A stretch of 47,635 nucleotides of DNA from Acidobacteriota bacterium (GTDB taxonomy: Bacteria; Acidobacteriota; UBA6911; RPQK01; DATIPO01). Positions 18,318 to 26,893 of this stretch are shown in pieces. The position numbers were made by a program, and so were the translations under genes. Under the pieces are notes generated by a model. That model was not told the origin of the DNA and ran no database searches. It saw nothing but the letters and a program-made list of their open reading frames with translations. The stretch covers positions 1 through 47,635 of the forward strand of contig DATIPQ010000107.1 in the NCBI GenBank assembly GCA_035471785.1, written 5' to 3'. How positions within the stretch are numbered: position 1 is the stretch's first letter; each line of letters opens with the position of its first letter.

Positions 18318-18420
18318 AGGAATCCCGCGACTCTTCCAATCCAGCTCAGTCACTATATACGCAGATTTCGCGCCTAAGTTTCCCAGCGAGGCAGAACTCT
18401 TTGGCTCCGCTCTCAGTCGG

Positions 18421-18450
18421 TTGACCATTCTCCGAAGGGCGTTCTACAAT
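18421..18450 (+). promoter_or_regulatory. Sigma70-like promoter of the adenylation-ALDH pair
   Basis: TTGACC (18421-18426) and TACAAT (18445-18450) are separated by 18 bp, both one base from consensus. Transcription would start near 18457, leaving a leader of about 24 nt with a GGAGG at 18463. This position rules out the upstream TTG at 18421 as translation start and supports ATG 18481. Confidence 0.62.
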
Positions 18451-18480
18451 CCACCCACCTCTGGAGGACTGGAAACGAGC

Positions 18481-19590
18481 ATGTCGACCGATACCATGAG
18501 CAAAGAACTGGAATCCAAGGCCCAAGCTGCCCGCCGGCGACTCGACCAGCATGTGCGCGAAATGGTGGAGTGGCATTTTACTCCCGAGACCGGATGTCCC
18601 TTCTGGCTCGAGTGGGCCGGGAAGGCCGGCTGGGATCCCCGCAAGGAGATCGCCTCCTTCCAGGATCTGGGCCGTTTCGGCGACTTCCAGGACGAGTGGC
18701 TGCGCGGCGGGCCGGTGGAACGCTGGATTCCCAAGGCCTACCGCGGACGGCCCACCTTCGTTTTCGAAACCGGCGGCACCACCGGTATTCCTAAGACGCG
18801 CGTCAACATCGAAGACTTCCGCATCGATTACGAACTCTTCTCCGAGTCGCTGCCCGAGGAGCATTTTCCCAAGGGCGCCAACTGGCTCATGCTGGGCCCC
18901 TCGGGTCCTCGCCGGCTGCGTCTGGCGGTGGAGCACCTGTGCCAGCACCGCGGCGGCATCTGCTTTTGCGTCGATCTCGATCCCCGCTGGGTCATCAAGC
19001 TCATCAAAAAAGGATGGCACGAGCACTTGCAGGCCTACCAGGAGCACGTCATCGACCAGGCCGTCACCATCCTTTCGGCCAATCACGACATCCGCTGCAT
19101 GTTCACCACGCCCAAGTTGCTGGAGGCTCTGGCCATGCGGCTGGAGGACGAAGGATCGAGCATCCGCGAGGCGGGCATCACCGGCATCTTCTCAGGCGGC
19201 ACGGAGTTCACGCCCCAATGGTACCGTTTCGCCAGCGAAGAATTGCTGGACGGCGTTTACATGACGCCGACCTACGGCAACACCTTGATGGGACTGGCGG
19301 CGTCCAAGCCCTTCGATCCCGCCGATGAGTACAAGATCACCTATCACGCCCCCCAGCCCAGGGCCGTCCTGCGGGTGGTCGATCTGGACGATCACGACAA
19401 GGACGTCGGTTACGGCGAGACCGGCCGCGTGGCCTTGACCACCTTGACCAAGGAGTTCTTCATGCCGCGCTTTCTGGAACGCGACGAAGGAGAGAGAGAG
19501 CCGCCCTGCGAGGCCTATCCCTGGGACGGGGTCAGCGGCGTGCGTCCTTTCCGCGGATTCGCCTCCAGCACCACCGTGGGCGTCTATTGA
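18481..19590 (+). CDS. Short adenylate-forming enzyme (PaaK/LuxE-like)
   Basis: A 369-residue member of the AMP-binding superfamily: the ATP-binding loop FETGGTTGIPKTR is at 95-107, the central GIFSGGTEFTPQWY and TPTYGNTLMGLA correspond to the adenylate-binding A5 region, and GYGETGRVALTTLT to the A7 region. It is about 60-70 residues shorter than phenylacetate-CoA ligases and has no recognisable C-terminal lid (no GRxDD motif), as in LuxE-type acyl-protein synthetases. It would activate a carboxylic acid as acyl-AMP, then pass it on to CoA or a protein thiol. Its substrate is unknown. The aldehyde dehydrogenase follows 83 bp downstream, and the Fe-alcohol dehydrogenase is divergent. I infer a carboxylate reduction route. 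Confidence 0.75.
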   Translation: MSTDTMSKELESKAQAARRRLDQHVREMVEWHFTPETGCPFWLEWAGKAGWDPRKEIASFQDLGRFGDFQDEWLRGGPVERWIPKAYRGRPTFVFETGGTTGIPKTRVNIEDFRIDYELFSESLPEEHFPKGANWLMLGPSGPRRLRLAVEHLCQHRGGICFCVDLDPRWVIKLIKKGWHEHLQAYQEHVIDQAVTILSANHDIRCMFTTPKLLEALAMRLEDEGSSIREAGITGIFSGGTEFTPQWYRFASEELLDGVYMTPTYGNTLMGLAASKPFDPADEYKITYHAPQPRAVLRVVDLDDHDKDVGYGETGRVALTTLTKEFFMPRFLERDEGEREPPCEAYPWDGVSGVRPFRGFASSTTVGVY

Positions 19591-19673
19591 GGGTGTCTAT
19601 TGACCGGGCCTGCTCCGGGAACCGCAGCCTCCTCGCTGCGTATTGACTGCAGACGGCCGAAAGGAGCCAGACC

Positions 19674-21095
19674 GTGATTCACTTTCCGATATTGCGTTGG
19701 GGAAAACCGTACAAGAGTCTGGAGGTGGACAAGGTGGTCCACTTCGCTACTGGAGAGCCGCTGGCCGAAGTCTCCCAGGCCAACCCCGGACTCATCAAGC
19801 GCGACATGCGTCAGGCCGCCCGGGCCCGTGAGGCCCTGCGGCGCATCCCCCACAAAGAGCTGCTGAAGATGGTCGGCCAGGCGGCCGAGGCCTTCATGGA
19901 AGCCGAACTTCCGGCTGGGGACGGCACTCAGACTCCCGACGACTTCGTCAAGTATCAGTCGGCCACCACGGGGCTCCCCGAAGCCATGTGCCGCGCCAAC
20001 ATGGAGAAACTCCACTTCGTTCTCACCCGCCTGGAAGAGATCCTGCGCTCGCTGACCCGCGGGCTCGACCCTGAAATCTTCAGCCGCGGCTACGGGGAGG
20101 AAGACGGAGTGATGCGCTCCTACCAGGCCACCACGCCGGTTTTGAGCATGGTTCTGCCCTCCAACTCGCCCGGCGTGCACGGCTTGTGGCTGCCCGTCAT
20201 TCCCTTGCAGATCGGACTGGTCTTCAAGCCCGGCCCGCAAGAGCCCTGGACTCCCTACCGCATGAGCGAGGCTTTCTTTCAAGCCGGGGTTCCACGCGAG
20301 GCCATCTCGCTTTATCCGGGCGGCGCCGAGGTGGGGGCGGCCGTGCTGCAGAACAGCCCCCGCACCCTCATCTTCGGAGGCAAGCCCACCGTCGACCAGT
20401 ACCGCGGCAATCCCGGCGTGCAGGTGCACGGCCCCGGCTTCAGCAAGATCCTGATAGGTGAGGATCAGGTCGACCAGTGGCGCGATCACCTCGACCTGAT
20501 GGCCGACAGCGTCCTGGTCAATTCAGGCCGCAGTTGCATCTCCTGCTCGGGAATCTGGGTGCCCCGCCATGGACGCGAAATCGCCCGGGCTCTGGCTGAG
20601 CGCCTGGCTCCCGTGGCTCCGGCGGACCCCACCGATCCAGAGGCCAAGCTGGCCGCTTTTACCGTGGTGGAACAAGCCGAAGCCGTGAACCAGATGATCG
20701 AAGATCAGTTGGGAGAAGAGGGCGTAGAGGAAGTCACGGCCCGCTACCGGGAGGGAGATCGCCTGGTCAAGCAAGAGCGCTGCGCCTATCTGCGTCCCAC
20801 GGTGCTGCACTGCACCTCGCCTGAGCCCTCGCTGGCCAACACCGAGTTCATGTTCCCCTTCGTCAGCGTGGTGGAGTGTCCTCAGGAGAAGATGCTCGAT
20901 CAGATCAGCGAAACCCTGGTCTGCACCGCCATCAGCCAAGACGAGCAATGGCGCCGCCAACTGCTCGACTGCACCCATATCGACCGCCTCAACCTGGGTC
21001 CCATCCCCACCATCAAGCTTAACTGGCTGCAGCCCCACGAGGGCAACCTGGTCGATTTCCTCTTCCGCAACCGGGCCTTCCAGGTGGCAGGCTAG
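19674..21095 (+). CDS. Aldehyde dehydrogenase / acyl reductase family protein
   Basis: A 473-residue protein of the aldehyde dehydrogenase superfamily. The N-terminal half contains VLSMVLPSNSPGVHG and the nucleotide-side Lys in LVFKPGP. FGGKPTVDQY occupies the glycine-turn region, and NSGRSCISCSGIWVP supplies candidate catalytic Cys288 (or Cys291). Differences from classical dehydrogenases in the Gly-turn and around the Cys resemble acyl-CoA or acyl-enzyme reductases (LuxC-like) more than substrate-oxidising enzymes, but direction cannot be proven from sequence. The ATG lies 83 bp after the adenylate-forming enzyme, presumably in the same transcript. Together with the divergent alcohol dehydrogenase, acid to aldehyde to alcohol conversion is the simplest reading. 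Confidence 0.8.
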   Translation: MIHFPILRWGKPYKSLEVDKVVHFATGEPLAEVSQANPGLIKRDMRQAARAREALRRIPHKELLKMVGQAAEAFMEAELPAGDGTQTPDDFVKYQSATTGLPEAMCRANMEKLHFVLTRLEEILRSLTRGLDPEIFSRGYGEEDGVMRSYQATTPVLSMVLPSNSPGVHGLWLPVIPLQIGLVFKPGPQEPWTPYRMSEAFFQAGVPREAISLYPGGAEVGAAVLQNSPRTLIFGGKPTVDQYRGNPGVQVHGPGFSKILIGEDQVDQWRDHLDLMADSVLVNSGRSCISCSGIWVPRHGREIARALAERLAPVAPADPTDPEAKLAAFTVVEQAEAVNQMIEDQLGEEGVEEVTARYREGDRLVKQERCAYLRPTVLHCTSPEPSLANTEFMFPFVSVVECPQEKMLDQISETLVCTAISQDEQWRRQLLDCTHIDRLNLGPIPTIKLNWLQPHEGNLVDFLFRNRAFQVAG

Positions 21096-21132
21096 TGCGG
21101 TGCGTCAGAAGTTTTGAGCCACCCTGCCGCGT

Positions 21133-21249
21133 TATCCCACGCTTTCAGCGTTCAGACTTTTGCAGTCTGAAACCCAGGGTGGCGCCGCCGTCTCGCCGGC
21201 GCTCGCCGCGGCTGACCCTGGGCTGGCGAATCTGTCCCTGTCAGGGACA
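21133..21249. repeat. Palindrome-rich dispersed-repeat-like segment
   Basis: Part of the 428 bp gene-free gap 21096-21523. It holds a perfect 8-bp hairpin (TTCAGACT 21151-21158, AGTCTGAA 21164-21171), paired CCCAGGGT and ACCCTGGG blocks flanking a GC-rich core (21173-21220), and the near-perfect palindrome TGTCCCTG-TCAGGGACA at 21233-21249. No U-run follows, so it is not an obvious intrinsic terminator for the aldehyde dehydrogenase. Multi-hairpin segments like this are often dispersed intergenic repeats. Confidence 0.5.
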
Positions 21250-21445
21250 AGAAGGGAGGCCCCTGGCTCAGAACTTATGACCGCCAGCTCTACGCTGCCA
21301 CTAAGCCCCCGAGAACCAAGGGACAGTCGCTGCAGCGATTAGTCTTTGGCTGGCCGGATCATCTGGATCTCCAGCGAACTGTCGGCCTATCGCCGTGTGC
21401 CAGTGGTTCTCCACGATCAGCGACCTGCGGTCGAACTCTCAACAA

Positions 21446-21513
21446 CCCATTCCCAACTCCCAATTCCCTCCGTTTGGGAGTTGTTGGGAGTTGGTTATTG
21501 GGAGTTGGGCGTT
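21446..21513. repeat. GGGAGTT direct and inverted repeat cluster
   Basis: TTGGGAGTTG-type units occur three times in direct order (about 21474-21507), facing inverted CCCAACTCCCAATTCCC at 21452-21468. The arrangement can form a hairpin just downstream of the sodC stop codon at 21524 and could end its transcript, though no T-run is present. The rest of the gap (21250-21445) shows no gene or recognisable element. Confidence 0.55.
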
Positions 21514-21523
21514 GCCCCCCGGG

Positions 21524-22093
21524 CTATTGGGCCGTGATGACGGCGCAGGCCAGGCGGGCGCCGGCGTCTCCGGTGGGCTGGCTGGTCAGGTCGTCCTCAC
21601 CGGCATGGACAATCAGCCCGCGGCCCAGGATGGAGTTCTGGGCGCCTTCCTCCAGCGACAAGAAATCGAAGGTCAGGTCGAGATTGACGTTGCCTTCGGC
21701 GTCGGAGGTGATGTTGCCCAGATCGCCCACATGATGCTCGGCGCTGTCAGGTCCGCCGTGGGGGGTGTCGAAGGGATTGAAGTGTCCGCCGGCGCTGGTC
21801 CCGTCGGGGGCGCTGCAATCGCCGGTCTCGTGGACGTGGAATCCGTGCGCGGTTTCGGGCTTCAGTCCGGTGATTTGACCGGTGACGTGGACCCCGCCGT
21901 CGGTTTGCTCGAAGTTGACGGTGCCGGAAACCTGGTTGCCCTCGGTGGGCGCGAGTTGGGCCACGGCGGTCGCCGGAGGCATTTCCTCGGCCTGCTCTTC
22001 GGCGGCAGGTTCAGGTTCGTCGGCTGGCGCCTCGCCGCCGCAAGCGGCCAACAAGAGCACCAGAATGCTGAGAATCGATAGTTTCTTTAACAC
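21524..22093 (-). CDS. sodC: Cu/Zn superoxide dismutase, lipoprotein
   Basis: A 189-residue envelope enzyme that dismutates superoxide to H2O2 and O2. It starts at a GTG with a GAGGAG site 9 nt upstream. The signal ends in the lipobox LAAC (Cys18), followed by an acidic Glu/Pro/Ala linker, so it is a lipoprotein. The SOD core has the copper ligands in AHGFHVHETGDCS, the shared and zinc ligands in GGHFNP and EHHVGDLG, the later copper His in LIVHAGEDD, and the disulfide Cys pair (GDCS and LACAVI). Full length for the family. It stands alone between repeats and the cysteine synthase, whose stop lies 100 bp away on the same strand. Confidence 0.93.
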   Translation of the reverse strand: MLKKLSILSILVLLLAACGGEAPADEPEPAAEEQAEEMPPATAVAQLAPTEGNQVSGTVNFEQTDGGVHVTGQITGLKPETAHGFHVHETGDCSAPDGTSAGGHFNPFDTPHGGPDSAEHHVGDLGNITSDAEGNVNLDLTFDFLSLEEGAQNSILGRGLIVHAGEDDLTSQPTGDAGARLACAVITAQ

Positions 22094-22192
22094 TTTAGGC
22101 TTCTCCTCGTGAAAGGTCTAGATTCGAAAATCCTTCAGAATCACCATTATAGGGAGATCGACGGGGGGCCTGCAAAGACGGGGTAGGCCTTC

Positions 22193-23149
22193 TCAGTCTT
22201 TGAAGAGGGGCGAAGAGAGATAGCGGTCGCCCCGGTCGCAGATAATCACGACCACCACGCCATGCTCCAGTTCCTCGCACACCTCCAGCGCGGCGTGGAC
22301 CGCTCCTCCGGAACTCATTCCCGCAAAGACGCCTTCTTCGCGCGCCAGCCGCCGGGCCATCGCGTTGGCCTCGTCCTCGCTGACATAGAGCATGCGGTCG
22401 ACGCGTTCAGGCTGGTGGATCTTGGGGACATAGGGCTCTTCCCACTTGCGGATGCCGGGGATTTGGGCCCCTTCGGCCGGGTGCACTCCGCAGATCTGGA
22501 TGTCGGGGCTTTTTTCTTTCAGATAGCGCGACGTGCCCATGATGGTGCCGGTGGTTCCCATGGAGGAGACGAAGTGAGTGATCTTGTGCTCGGTGTCACG
22601 CCAGATCTCGGGCCCGGTGCTTTCATAGTGAGCGCGGGGATTGTCGGGATTGGAGAACTGATCGAGCATCAGGTAGCCGCCCTCTTCCACCTTCTGGCGG
22701 GCCAGGTCGATGGATCCCATCATGGATTCGTCGGCCGGGGTCAGCACCACCTCGGCTCCCAGTGCCCGCATGGTGTCGGTGCGTTCGGCGGTGGAGTTGT
22801 CAGGCATCACCAGCTCGATCTCATAGCCCAAGGTAGTGGCGATCATGGCCAAGGCGATTCCGGTATTGCCGCTGGTGGGCTCGATGAGCTTGACGCCGGG
22901 TTTGAGCAGTCCGCGCTTTTCGGCGCCCCTGATCATCCACAGGGCCGCCCGGTCTTTGACGCTGCCGCCTGGATTGTCGCCCTCCAGCTTTCCGAAAAGC
23001 TGCACGCCGGGCTTGCCACACAGGCGTCCCAACTGCACCAGGGGGGTGTTGCCGACCAAGTCGGCCAGTTGGGGGGGGCGGGAAACCAGCCGCGCATCGC
23101 TGCCCGGCCCGCTTCCCTCGCGCTCTGCCGTCGCATCAGCTAATGACAT
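22193..23149 (-). CDS. cysM: Cysteine synthase B-type (O-acetylserine sulfhydrylase)
   Basis: A 318-residue fold-type II PLP enzyme making L-cysteine from O-acetylserine and sulfide or thiosulfate. Visible are VGNTPLVQL, the PLP Lys65 in NPGGSVKDRAA, EPTSGNTGIALA (phosphate-side and substrate Asn loop), SSMGTTGTIMGTSRYL and the C-terminal ICDRGDRYLSSPLF, which is characteristic of the CysM branch. The frame opens two codons earlier with GTG, but ATG 23149 has GAGGTG 4 nt upstream. Divergent from the threonine dehydratase gene, with 95 bp between starts. Confidence 0.92.
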   Translation of the reverse strand: MSLADATAEREGSGPGSDARLVSRPPQLADLVGNTPLVQLGRLCGKPGVQLFGKLEGDNPGGSVKDRAALWMIRGAEKRGLLKPGVKLIEPTSGNTGIALAMIATTLGYEIELVMPDNSTAERTDTMRALGAEVVLTPADESMMGSIDLARQKVEEGGYLMLDQFSNPDNPRAHYESTGPEIWRDTEHKITHFVSSMGTTGTIMGTSRYLKEKSPDIQICGVHPAEGAQIPGIRKWEEPYVPKIHQPERVDRMLYVSEDEANAMARRLAREEGVFAGMSSGGAVHAALEVCEELEHGVVVVIICDRGDRYLSSPLFKD

Positions 23150-23244
23150 AGTCACCTCGCGTGTGTCAACTTGTTCCAGTATAGCAAAGCGACTGGAGGC
23201 CCCGTTCGAGAGGCGGAAAGCAGGAGACGCCTAATGCAGATATC

Positions 23245-24228
23245 ATGTGCCGCGTCATGCTGGGACCTTACGAAGAGCTGCCGATCACCTTCGACGACGT
23301 GCGTGAAGCAGCGGGCCGGCTGGCGGGTGTCGCACACAAGACTCCCGTCATCACCTCCCGCACTTTTGACCGCCTGAGCGGATACAAGGTCTTCTTCAAG
23401 TGCGAGAACCTGCAGCGGGGAGGCGCCTTTAAGTTCCGCGGAGCCTACAACACGCTTTCCCAACTCAGCGAGGAAGAGCGCAAGGCCGGCGCGGTGGCTT
23501 ACTCCTCCGGCAACCATGCGCAAGGGGTGGCCTATTCGGCGCGCTTGCTGGACATCCCGGCCACGATCGTCATGCCCACCGACGCGCCCCAGAGCAAGTT
23601 GAGCGCGACCCAGGATTACGGCGCCGAGATCCGCTACTACGACCGGCTCAAGGACGACAGGGCGGCCATCGCCCGGGAACTGGCTCGAGAAAAGGGGGCA
23701 GCCCTGGTCCCTCCCTACGATCATCCTCACATCATGGCGGGACAGGGCACAGCCGGCCTGGAACTGCTGGAGGAAGTCCCCGACTTGGACGTGCTGGTGA
23801 CGCCCATCGGCGGAGGCGGACTCTTGAGCGGTTGCGCCACGGCGGCCAAGGGATTGCGTCCCGACATCGGCATCTACGGCGTGGAGACGGCCGCCAGCAA
23901 CGACTGGTGGCGCTCGGTGAGGGCCGGACGGCGCATCGAGATCCCTCCTCCCGACACCATCGCCGACGGCATGCGCACCACCAAGCCCGGAAAGCTGACC
24001 TTCGCCGTCCGCCACCTCATCAAGGAGGTCCTGCTGGTCAGCGAAGTCGAGGTGATGGATGCGCTGCGCCTGCTTCTGACGCGCATGAAGATCCTGGTCG
24101 AGCCCACTGGGGCGGTGGCTCCCGCGGCCGTCCTGCAGAAGCGGGTGGGCCCCGAGGGACTCAAGGTGGGCGTGATCCTTTCGGGGGGAAACGTCGATCC
24201 TCCCACGCTGTGCCGCCTTTTGACCTGA
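23245..24228 (+). CDS. Threonine/serine ammonia-lyase (dehydratase) family
   Basis: A 327-residue fold-type II PLP enzyme that deaminates threonine to 2-oxobutyrate, or a related hydroxy amino acid. Visible are CENLQRGGAFKFRGAYN with PLP Lys63, SSGNHAQGVAYSA, PIGGGGLLSGCATAAKG (PLP-phosphate loop) and the C-terminal VILSGGNVD. There is no C-terminal ACT regulatory domain, so it resembles catabolic or serine-racemase-like members rather than feedback-inhibited IlvA. A second ATG four codons in could also be the start; neither has a clear ribosome site. Confidence 0.87.
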   Translation: MCRVMLGPYEELPITFDDVREAAGRLAGVAHKTPVITSRTFDRLSGYKVFFKCENLQRGGAFKFRGAYNTLSQLSEEERKAGAVAYSSGNHAQGVAYSARLLDIPATIVMPTDAPQSKLSATQDYGAEIRYYDRLKDDRAAIARELAREKGAALVPPYDHPHIMAGQGTAGLELLEEVPDLDVLVTPIGGGGLLSGCATAAKGLRPDIGIYGVETAASNDWWRSVRAGRRIEIPPPDTIADGMRTTKPGKLTFAVRHLIKEVLLVSEVEVMDALRLLLTRMKILVEPTGAVAPAAVLQKRVGPEGLKVGVILSGGNVDPPTLCRLLT

Positions 24229-24236
24229 GCAGGTCT

Positions 24237-24461
24237 TCACACGGGCTCGTCGTCGCAGGTGATGGTGCAAATCTTGGTGATCGGGTTGTACTCGATGATC
24301 CAGGATTGAGGCGCGCACAAGGCGGTGGCGATGGGAACGCAGGCGGCCAGCGAATTGACCTTGACGGTGTAGGTTTGCCCGGCCCAGGCCGAGCCGAAAC
24401 CGAACAGCACTATGGCGCAGAGTCCCAGAATCAAAACGAAACGCCCTGTTCTTACAAGCAC
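24237..24461 (-). CDS. Small secreted Cys-containing protein, unknown
   Basis: A 74-residue protein starting at GTG with a strong GGGAGG site 5 nt upstream. A signal peptide (hydrophobic run FVLILGLCAIVLFGFG, cleavage near AWA-GQ) leaves a mature peptide of about 47 residues with four cysteines (LAACVPIATALCAP and ICTITC), likely two disulfides in the periplasm or outside the cell. It matches no family that I recognise. It is convergent with the threonine dehydratase, 8 bp from its stop. Evidence for a gene is the ribosome site plus coherent signal peptide. Confidence 0.65.
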   Translation of the reverse strand: MLVRTGRFVLILGLCAIVLFGFGSAWAGQTYTVKVNSLAACVPIATALCAPQSWIIEYNPITKICTITCDDEPV

Positions 24462-24603
24462 GTAAGCCTCCCTTCAGTCCCCGACATGGGGATCTGGGCA
24501 AATCTTGATAAAACAAAAAACAATGCAGTTTTTTAGCATGATAAGCAAGTGGACGGAATCGGTCAAGAGGAACTCCGGGCTGGACCCCGCAGTCGAGTTG
24601 CCG

Positions 24604-26544
24604 CTATTCGGAGGCTTCCCGCTTGCGCCGTTCCACTTCGCGGCGGGCTTCGTCTTTGGCCTGAGCTTGCAGGTCGGGACGGCTTTTTTGGGGCTGGGGC
24701 TTTTCTCGGGGAACGGCGCTGATGAGCGTCAAGCCCGGACGGGGATCGAGGGGGTTGTCGACCGTGACGACGCGGATGGAGCCGTCCTCGCGGATGGCGA
24801 ACATAGGCGTGGTCTGCGGTCCGTAAAGATGCAGGTAGTCCTCATACCCGAATTCTTCGCTGAGCCGGGTGGCTTTGATCACCATGTCCTGGCCGCTGAA
24901 GAGCTGGGTCAAAGCGACGTAGGTCATCTCCTCGTCGAAGAGCACGCGCCCCCGCAGATGCTTGGGCATGGAGAGGGTGTGGGACTTGGCCTTGGGATGG
25001 GCGGGGAGTTGGTAGACGGCCGAGCGTCCGAAGAGTTCGCGAAAGTGGAGGCAAGCCAGCGAATTGGCCTCGTCGTTGGCGGTCATGGCCAGAAGATTGC
25101 CGACGCCTTCCAATTCAAGCTCGTCCTCGATGTGCTCGGAAAGGATGTTGCCGTAGTGGGCCCGCAAGCCCATCTTGCGGGCCTCCGAGACGTTGGACCA
25201 GTTGCTGTCCACCAGCAGCACCGGCAACTCCTGCCCTTGCAGCGCTTTGCCCACCTGACGGGCCCAGGGGTGGGCGCCTACGATGAGGAATCCGCGCGGA
25301 TGCTCCTGAGCCACTCCCAGGTAGCGGGCCAGGGGCTTGGCGGTGAGTCCGTAGATGGCGGCCGTGGCCACGATGACGATGAAGGTCAGCGGAACCAGCG
25401 TCGAAGCCTCGGCGAATCCCGCGTCCACCAGGCGGATGGAGAAGATCGAGGCTACCGCGGCCGCCACGATTCCGCGGGGAGCCAACCAGGAGAGAAAGAG
25501 CTTTTCCTTCCAGTTGAGCTTGGTTCGCCAGAGCGAGACGAAGACCGAAAGGGGACGCACCAGCAGGATCAAGACGGCCAGGAAGATGACGCTGCTGACG
25601 CCGAGTTCGGCCAGGGTCTCCAACTTGAGGCGCGAAGACAAGAGGATGAAGAGTCCCGAGATGAGCAGGACGCGCAGATCCTCCTTGAAGGCGATGATGT
25701 GCTCGACCGGCGTCCAGGGCTGGTTGGCCAGGATCAGCCCCATCAGAGTGACGGTGACCAGTCCCGACTCGTGCATGATCAGGTTGGAAGCCGTGTAGGC
25801 GCTCACCACCGCGGCCAGAGTGAAGCTGTTGTGGAGGAAGTCGGGGATCCAATAATTCTTCAGCATCAGGACGATGAAGCCCGCTCCCACCGTCCCCAGG
25901 ATGACGCCAACCCCAAAGGTCTGAAAGAAATGAAAGACGGCCGTGCCGGTGGCCCCTTCAGCGCCTCCCGCCAGAATGGCCTCGAAGACCAGCAGGGCCA
26001 GCACGGCCCCCACCGGGTCGATGAGTATGCCTTCCCAGCGGGCGATCGAGCCCACCCGCGCAACGGGGCGGACGTGGCGCAGCAAGGGACCCACCACGGT
26101 GGGGCCGGTTACGACCAACACGGCCCCCAGCAAGATGGAGAGAATCCAACTGATTCCCACCACCCAGTGAGCCGCCATAGCGGTCAGAAACCACGTGATG
26201 AGCGCCCCCACCGTGAGCAGGTTGCGCACTGAATGATGGATGTCCCTCAGTTCCGAGAGATGCAGCGACAGTCCACCCTCGAACAAGATCAGCGCCACCG
26301 AGATGGAGACGATGGGGAAGAGGGCTTCGCCCAGAAGTGCGTCCGGGTCCATCAGGTTGGCTACAGGCCCGGCCAGAAAGCCGAAAATCAGCAACAACAG
26401 GATGGAGGGCAGATAAAGGCGCCAAGCCAGCCATTGGGCCAGCAAGCCCAGAAAGACGATGAGAGTCAGTCCGAAAAGTACGTTCTCGGTCAAGAGCTGC
26501 AGTTCTCCTTGCCTCGGCGATCCAAAGATTCGCGCTTGAGCCAA
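24604..26544 (-). CDS. CPA1-type Na+/H+ antiporter with RCK/TrkA domain
   Basis: A 646-residue cation:proton antiporter of the NhaP type. Residues about 20-400 hold some 12 transmembrane helices, with LVVTGPTVVGPLLRH and the ion-site Asp in GILIDPVGAVLALLVFE. The C-terminal cytoplasmic part starts with a Rossmann motif GFLIVGAHPWARQVGKAL and runs as a TrkA-N/RCK nucleotide-binding domain (LLVDSNW, TANDEANSLA), so transport may be gated by NAD(H) or a nucleotide. A charged coiled tail (AKDEARREVERRKREASE) ends the protein. The start is TTG with AGGA 5 nt upstream. It is monocistronic, with 350 bp to the divergent pyrophosphatase. Confidence 0.88.
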   Translation of the reverse strand: MAQARIFGSPRQGELQLLTENVLFGLTLIVFLGLLAQWLAWRLYLPSILLLLIFGFLAGPVANLMDPDALLGEALFPIVSISVALILFEGGLSLHLSELRDIHHSVRNLLTVGALITWFLTAMAAHWVVGISWILSILLGAVLVVTGPTVVGPLLRHVRPVARVGSIARWEGILIDPVGAVLALLVFEAILAGGAEGATGTAVFHFFQTFGVGVILGTVGAGFIVLMLKNYWIPDFLHNSFTLAAVVSAYTASNLIMHESGLVTVTLMGLILANQPWTPVEHIIAFKEDLRVLLISGLFILLSSRLKLETLAELGVSSVIFLAVLILLVRPLSVFVSLWRTKLNWKEKLFLSWLAPRGIVAAAVASIFSIRLVDAGFAEASTLVPLTFIVIVATAAIYGLTAKPLARYLGVAQEHPRGFLIVGAHPWARQVGKALQGQELPVLLVDSNWSNVSEARKMGLRAHYGNILSEHIEDELELEGVGNLLAMTANDEANSLACLHFRELFGRSAVYQLPAHPKAKSHTLSMPKHLRGRVLFDEEMTYVALTQLFSGQDMVIKATRLSEEFGYEDYLHLYGPQTTPMFAIREDGSIRVVTVDNPLDPRPGLTLISAVPREKPQPQKSRPDLQAQAKDEARREVERRKREASE

Positions 26545-26625
26545 GTATCCTACCAGAACGTCTGGGGTGAGTACGAAGGCAATTGTGTAATTGTGAAGCC
26601 CAGCCTGACTGACGGATTCAGGAAA

Positions 26626-26662
26626 GCCTCTTCCGACCCCCTCGAGGAGGAGCGGAGGAGGC
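26626..26662. repeat. Hairpin in the antiporter-pyrophosphatase gap
   Basis: A 10-bp stem (GCCTCTTCCG 26626-26635 against CGGAGGAGGC 26653-26662, one wobble pair) lies in the 349 bp gap 26545-26893. The gap otherwise contains an AT-rich stretch at about 26710-26825 and the ppa promoter, and no credible gene. The hairpin's role is unknown. Confidence 0.4.
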
Positions 26663-26853
26663 CTTGTTGAGCAGACCTCCCCCGCTCACAGGCAAAGCCA
26701 CCAATCTGTTATCGAACAAATCGGAGCGGCGGCAGTATAGATTAACGAGTGATTATGAGTCAAGCCAAAATCACATGAGTTTAATGGCATCATTTCCAAA
26801 ATCGGAATAGATTTTGGTTAGACGATTGCGTCCGGCCGGAGAGAAAGTGGAGA

Positions 26854-26884
26854 TTGGCGACGCCGGGCGTTCTTCGGCTAGAAT
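26854..26884 (+). promoter_or_regulatory. Promoter for a leaderless ppa transcript
   Basis: TTGGCG (26854-26859) and TAGAAT (26879-26884), 19 bp apart. Only 9 bp separate the -10 box from the ATG at 26894, so transcription would begin at or within a few bases of the start codon. There is no Shine-Dalgarno sequence, consistent with leaderless translation. Confidence 0.5.
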
Positions 26885-26893
26885 GCCTGTGCG

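Noticed and set aside
18421-18480. Extension of the short adenylation enzyme to a TTG at 18421
   Set aside because: The bases contain the -35 and -10 of the gene's own promoter and no coding signal.
24505-26232. Long open frame antisense to the antiporter
   Set aside because: Repetitive Asp/Gln/His composition typical of reverse-complement of membrane-protein codons. No ribosome site or domain.
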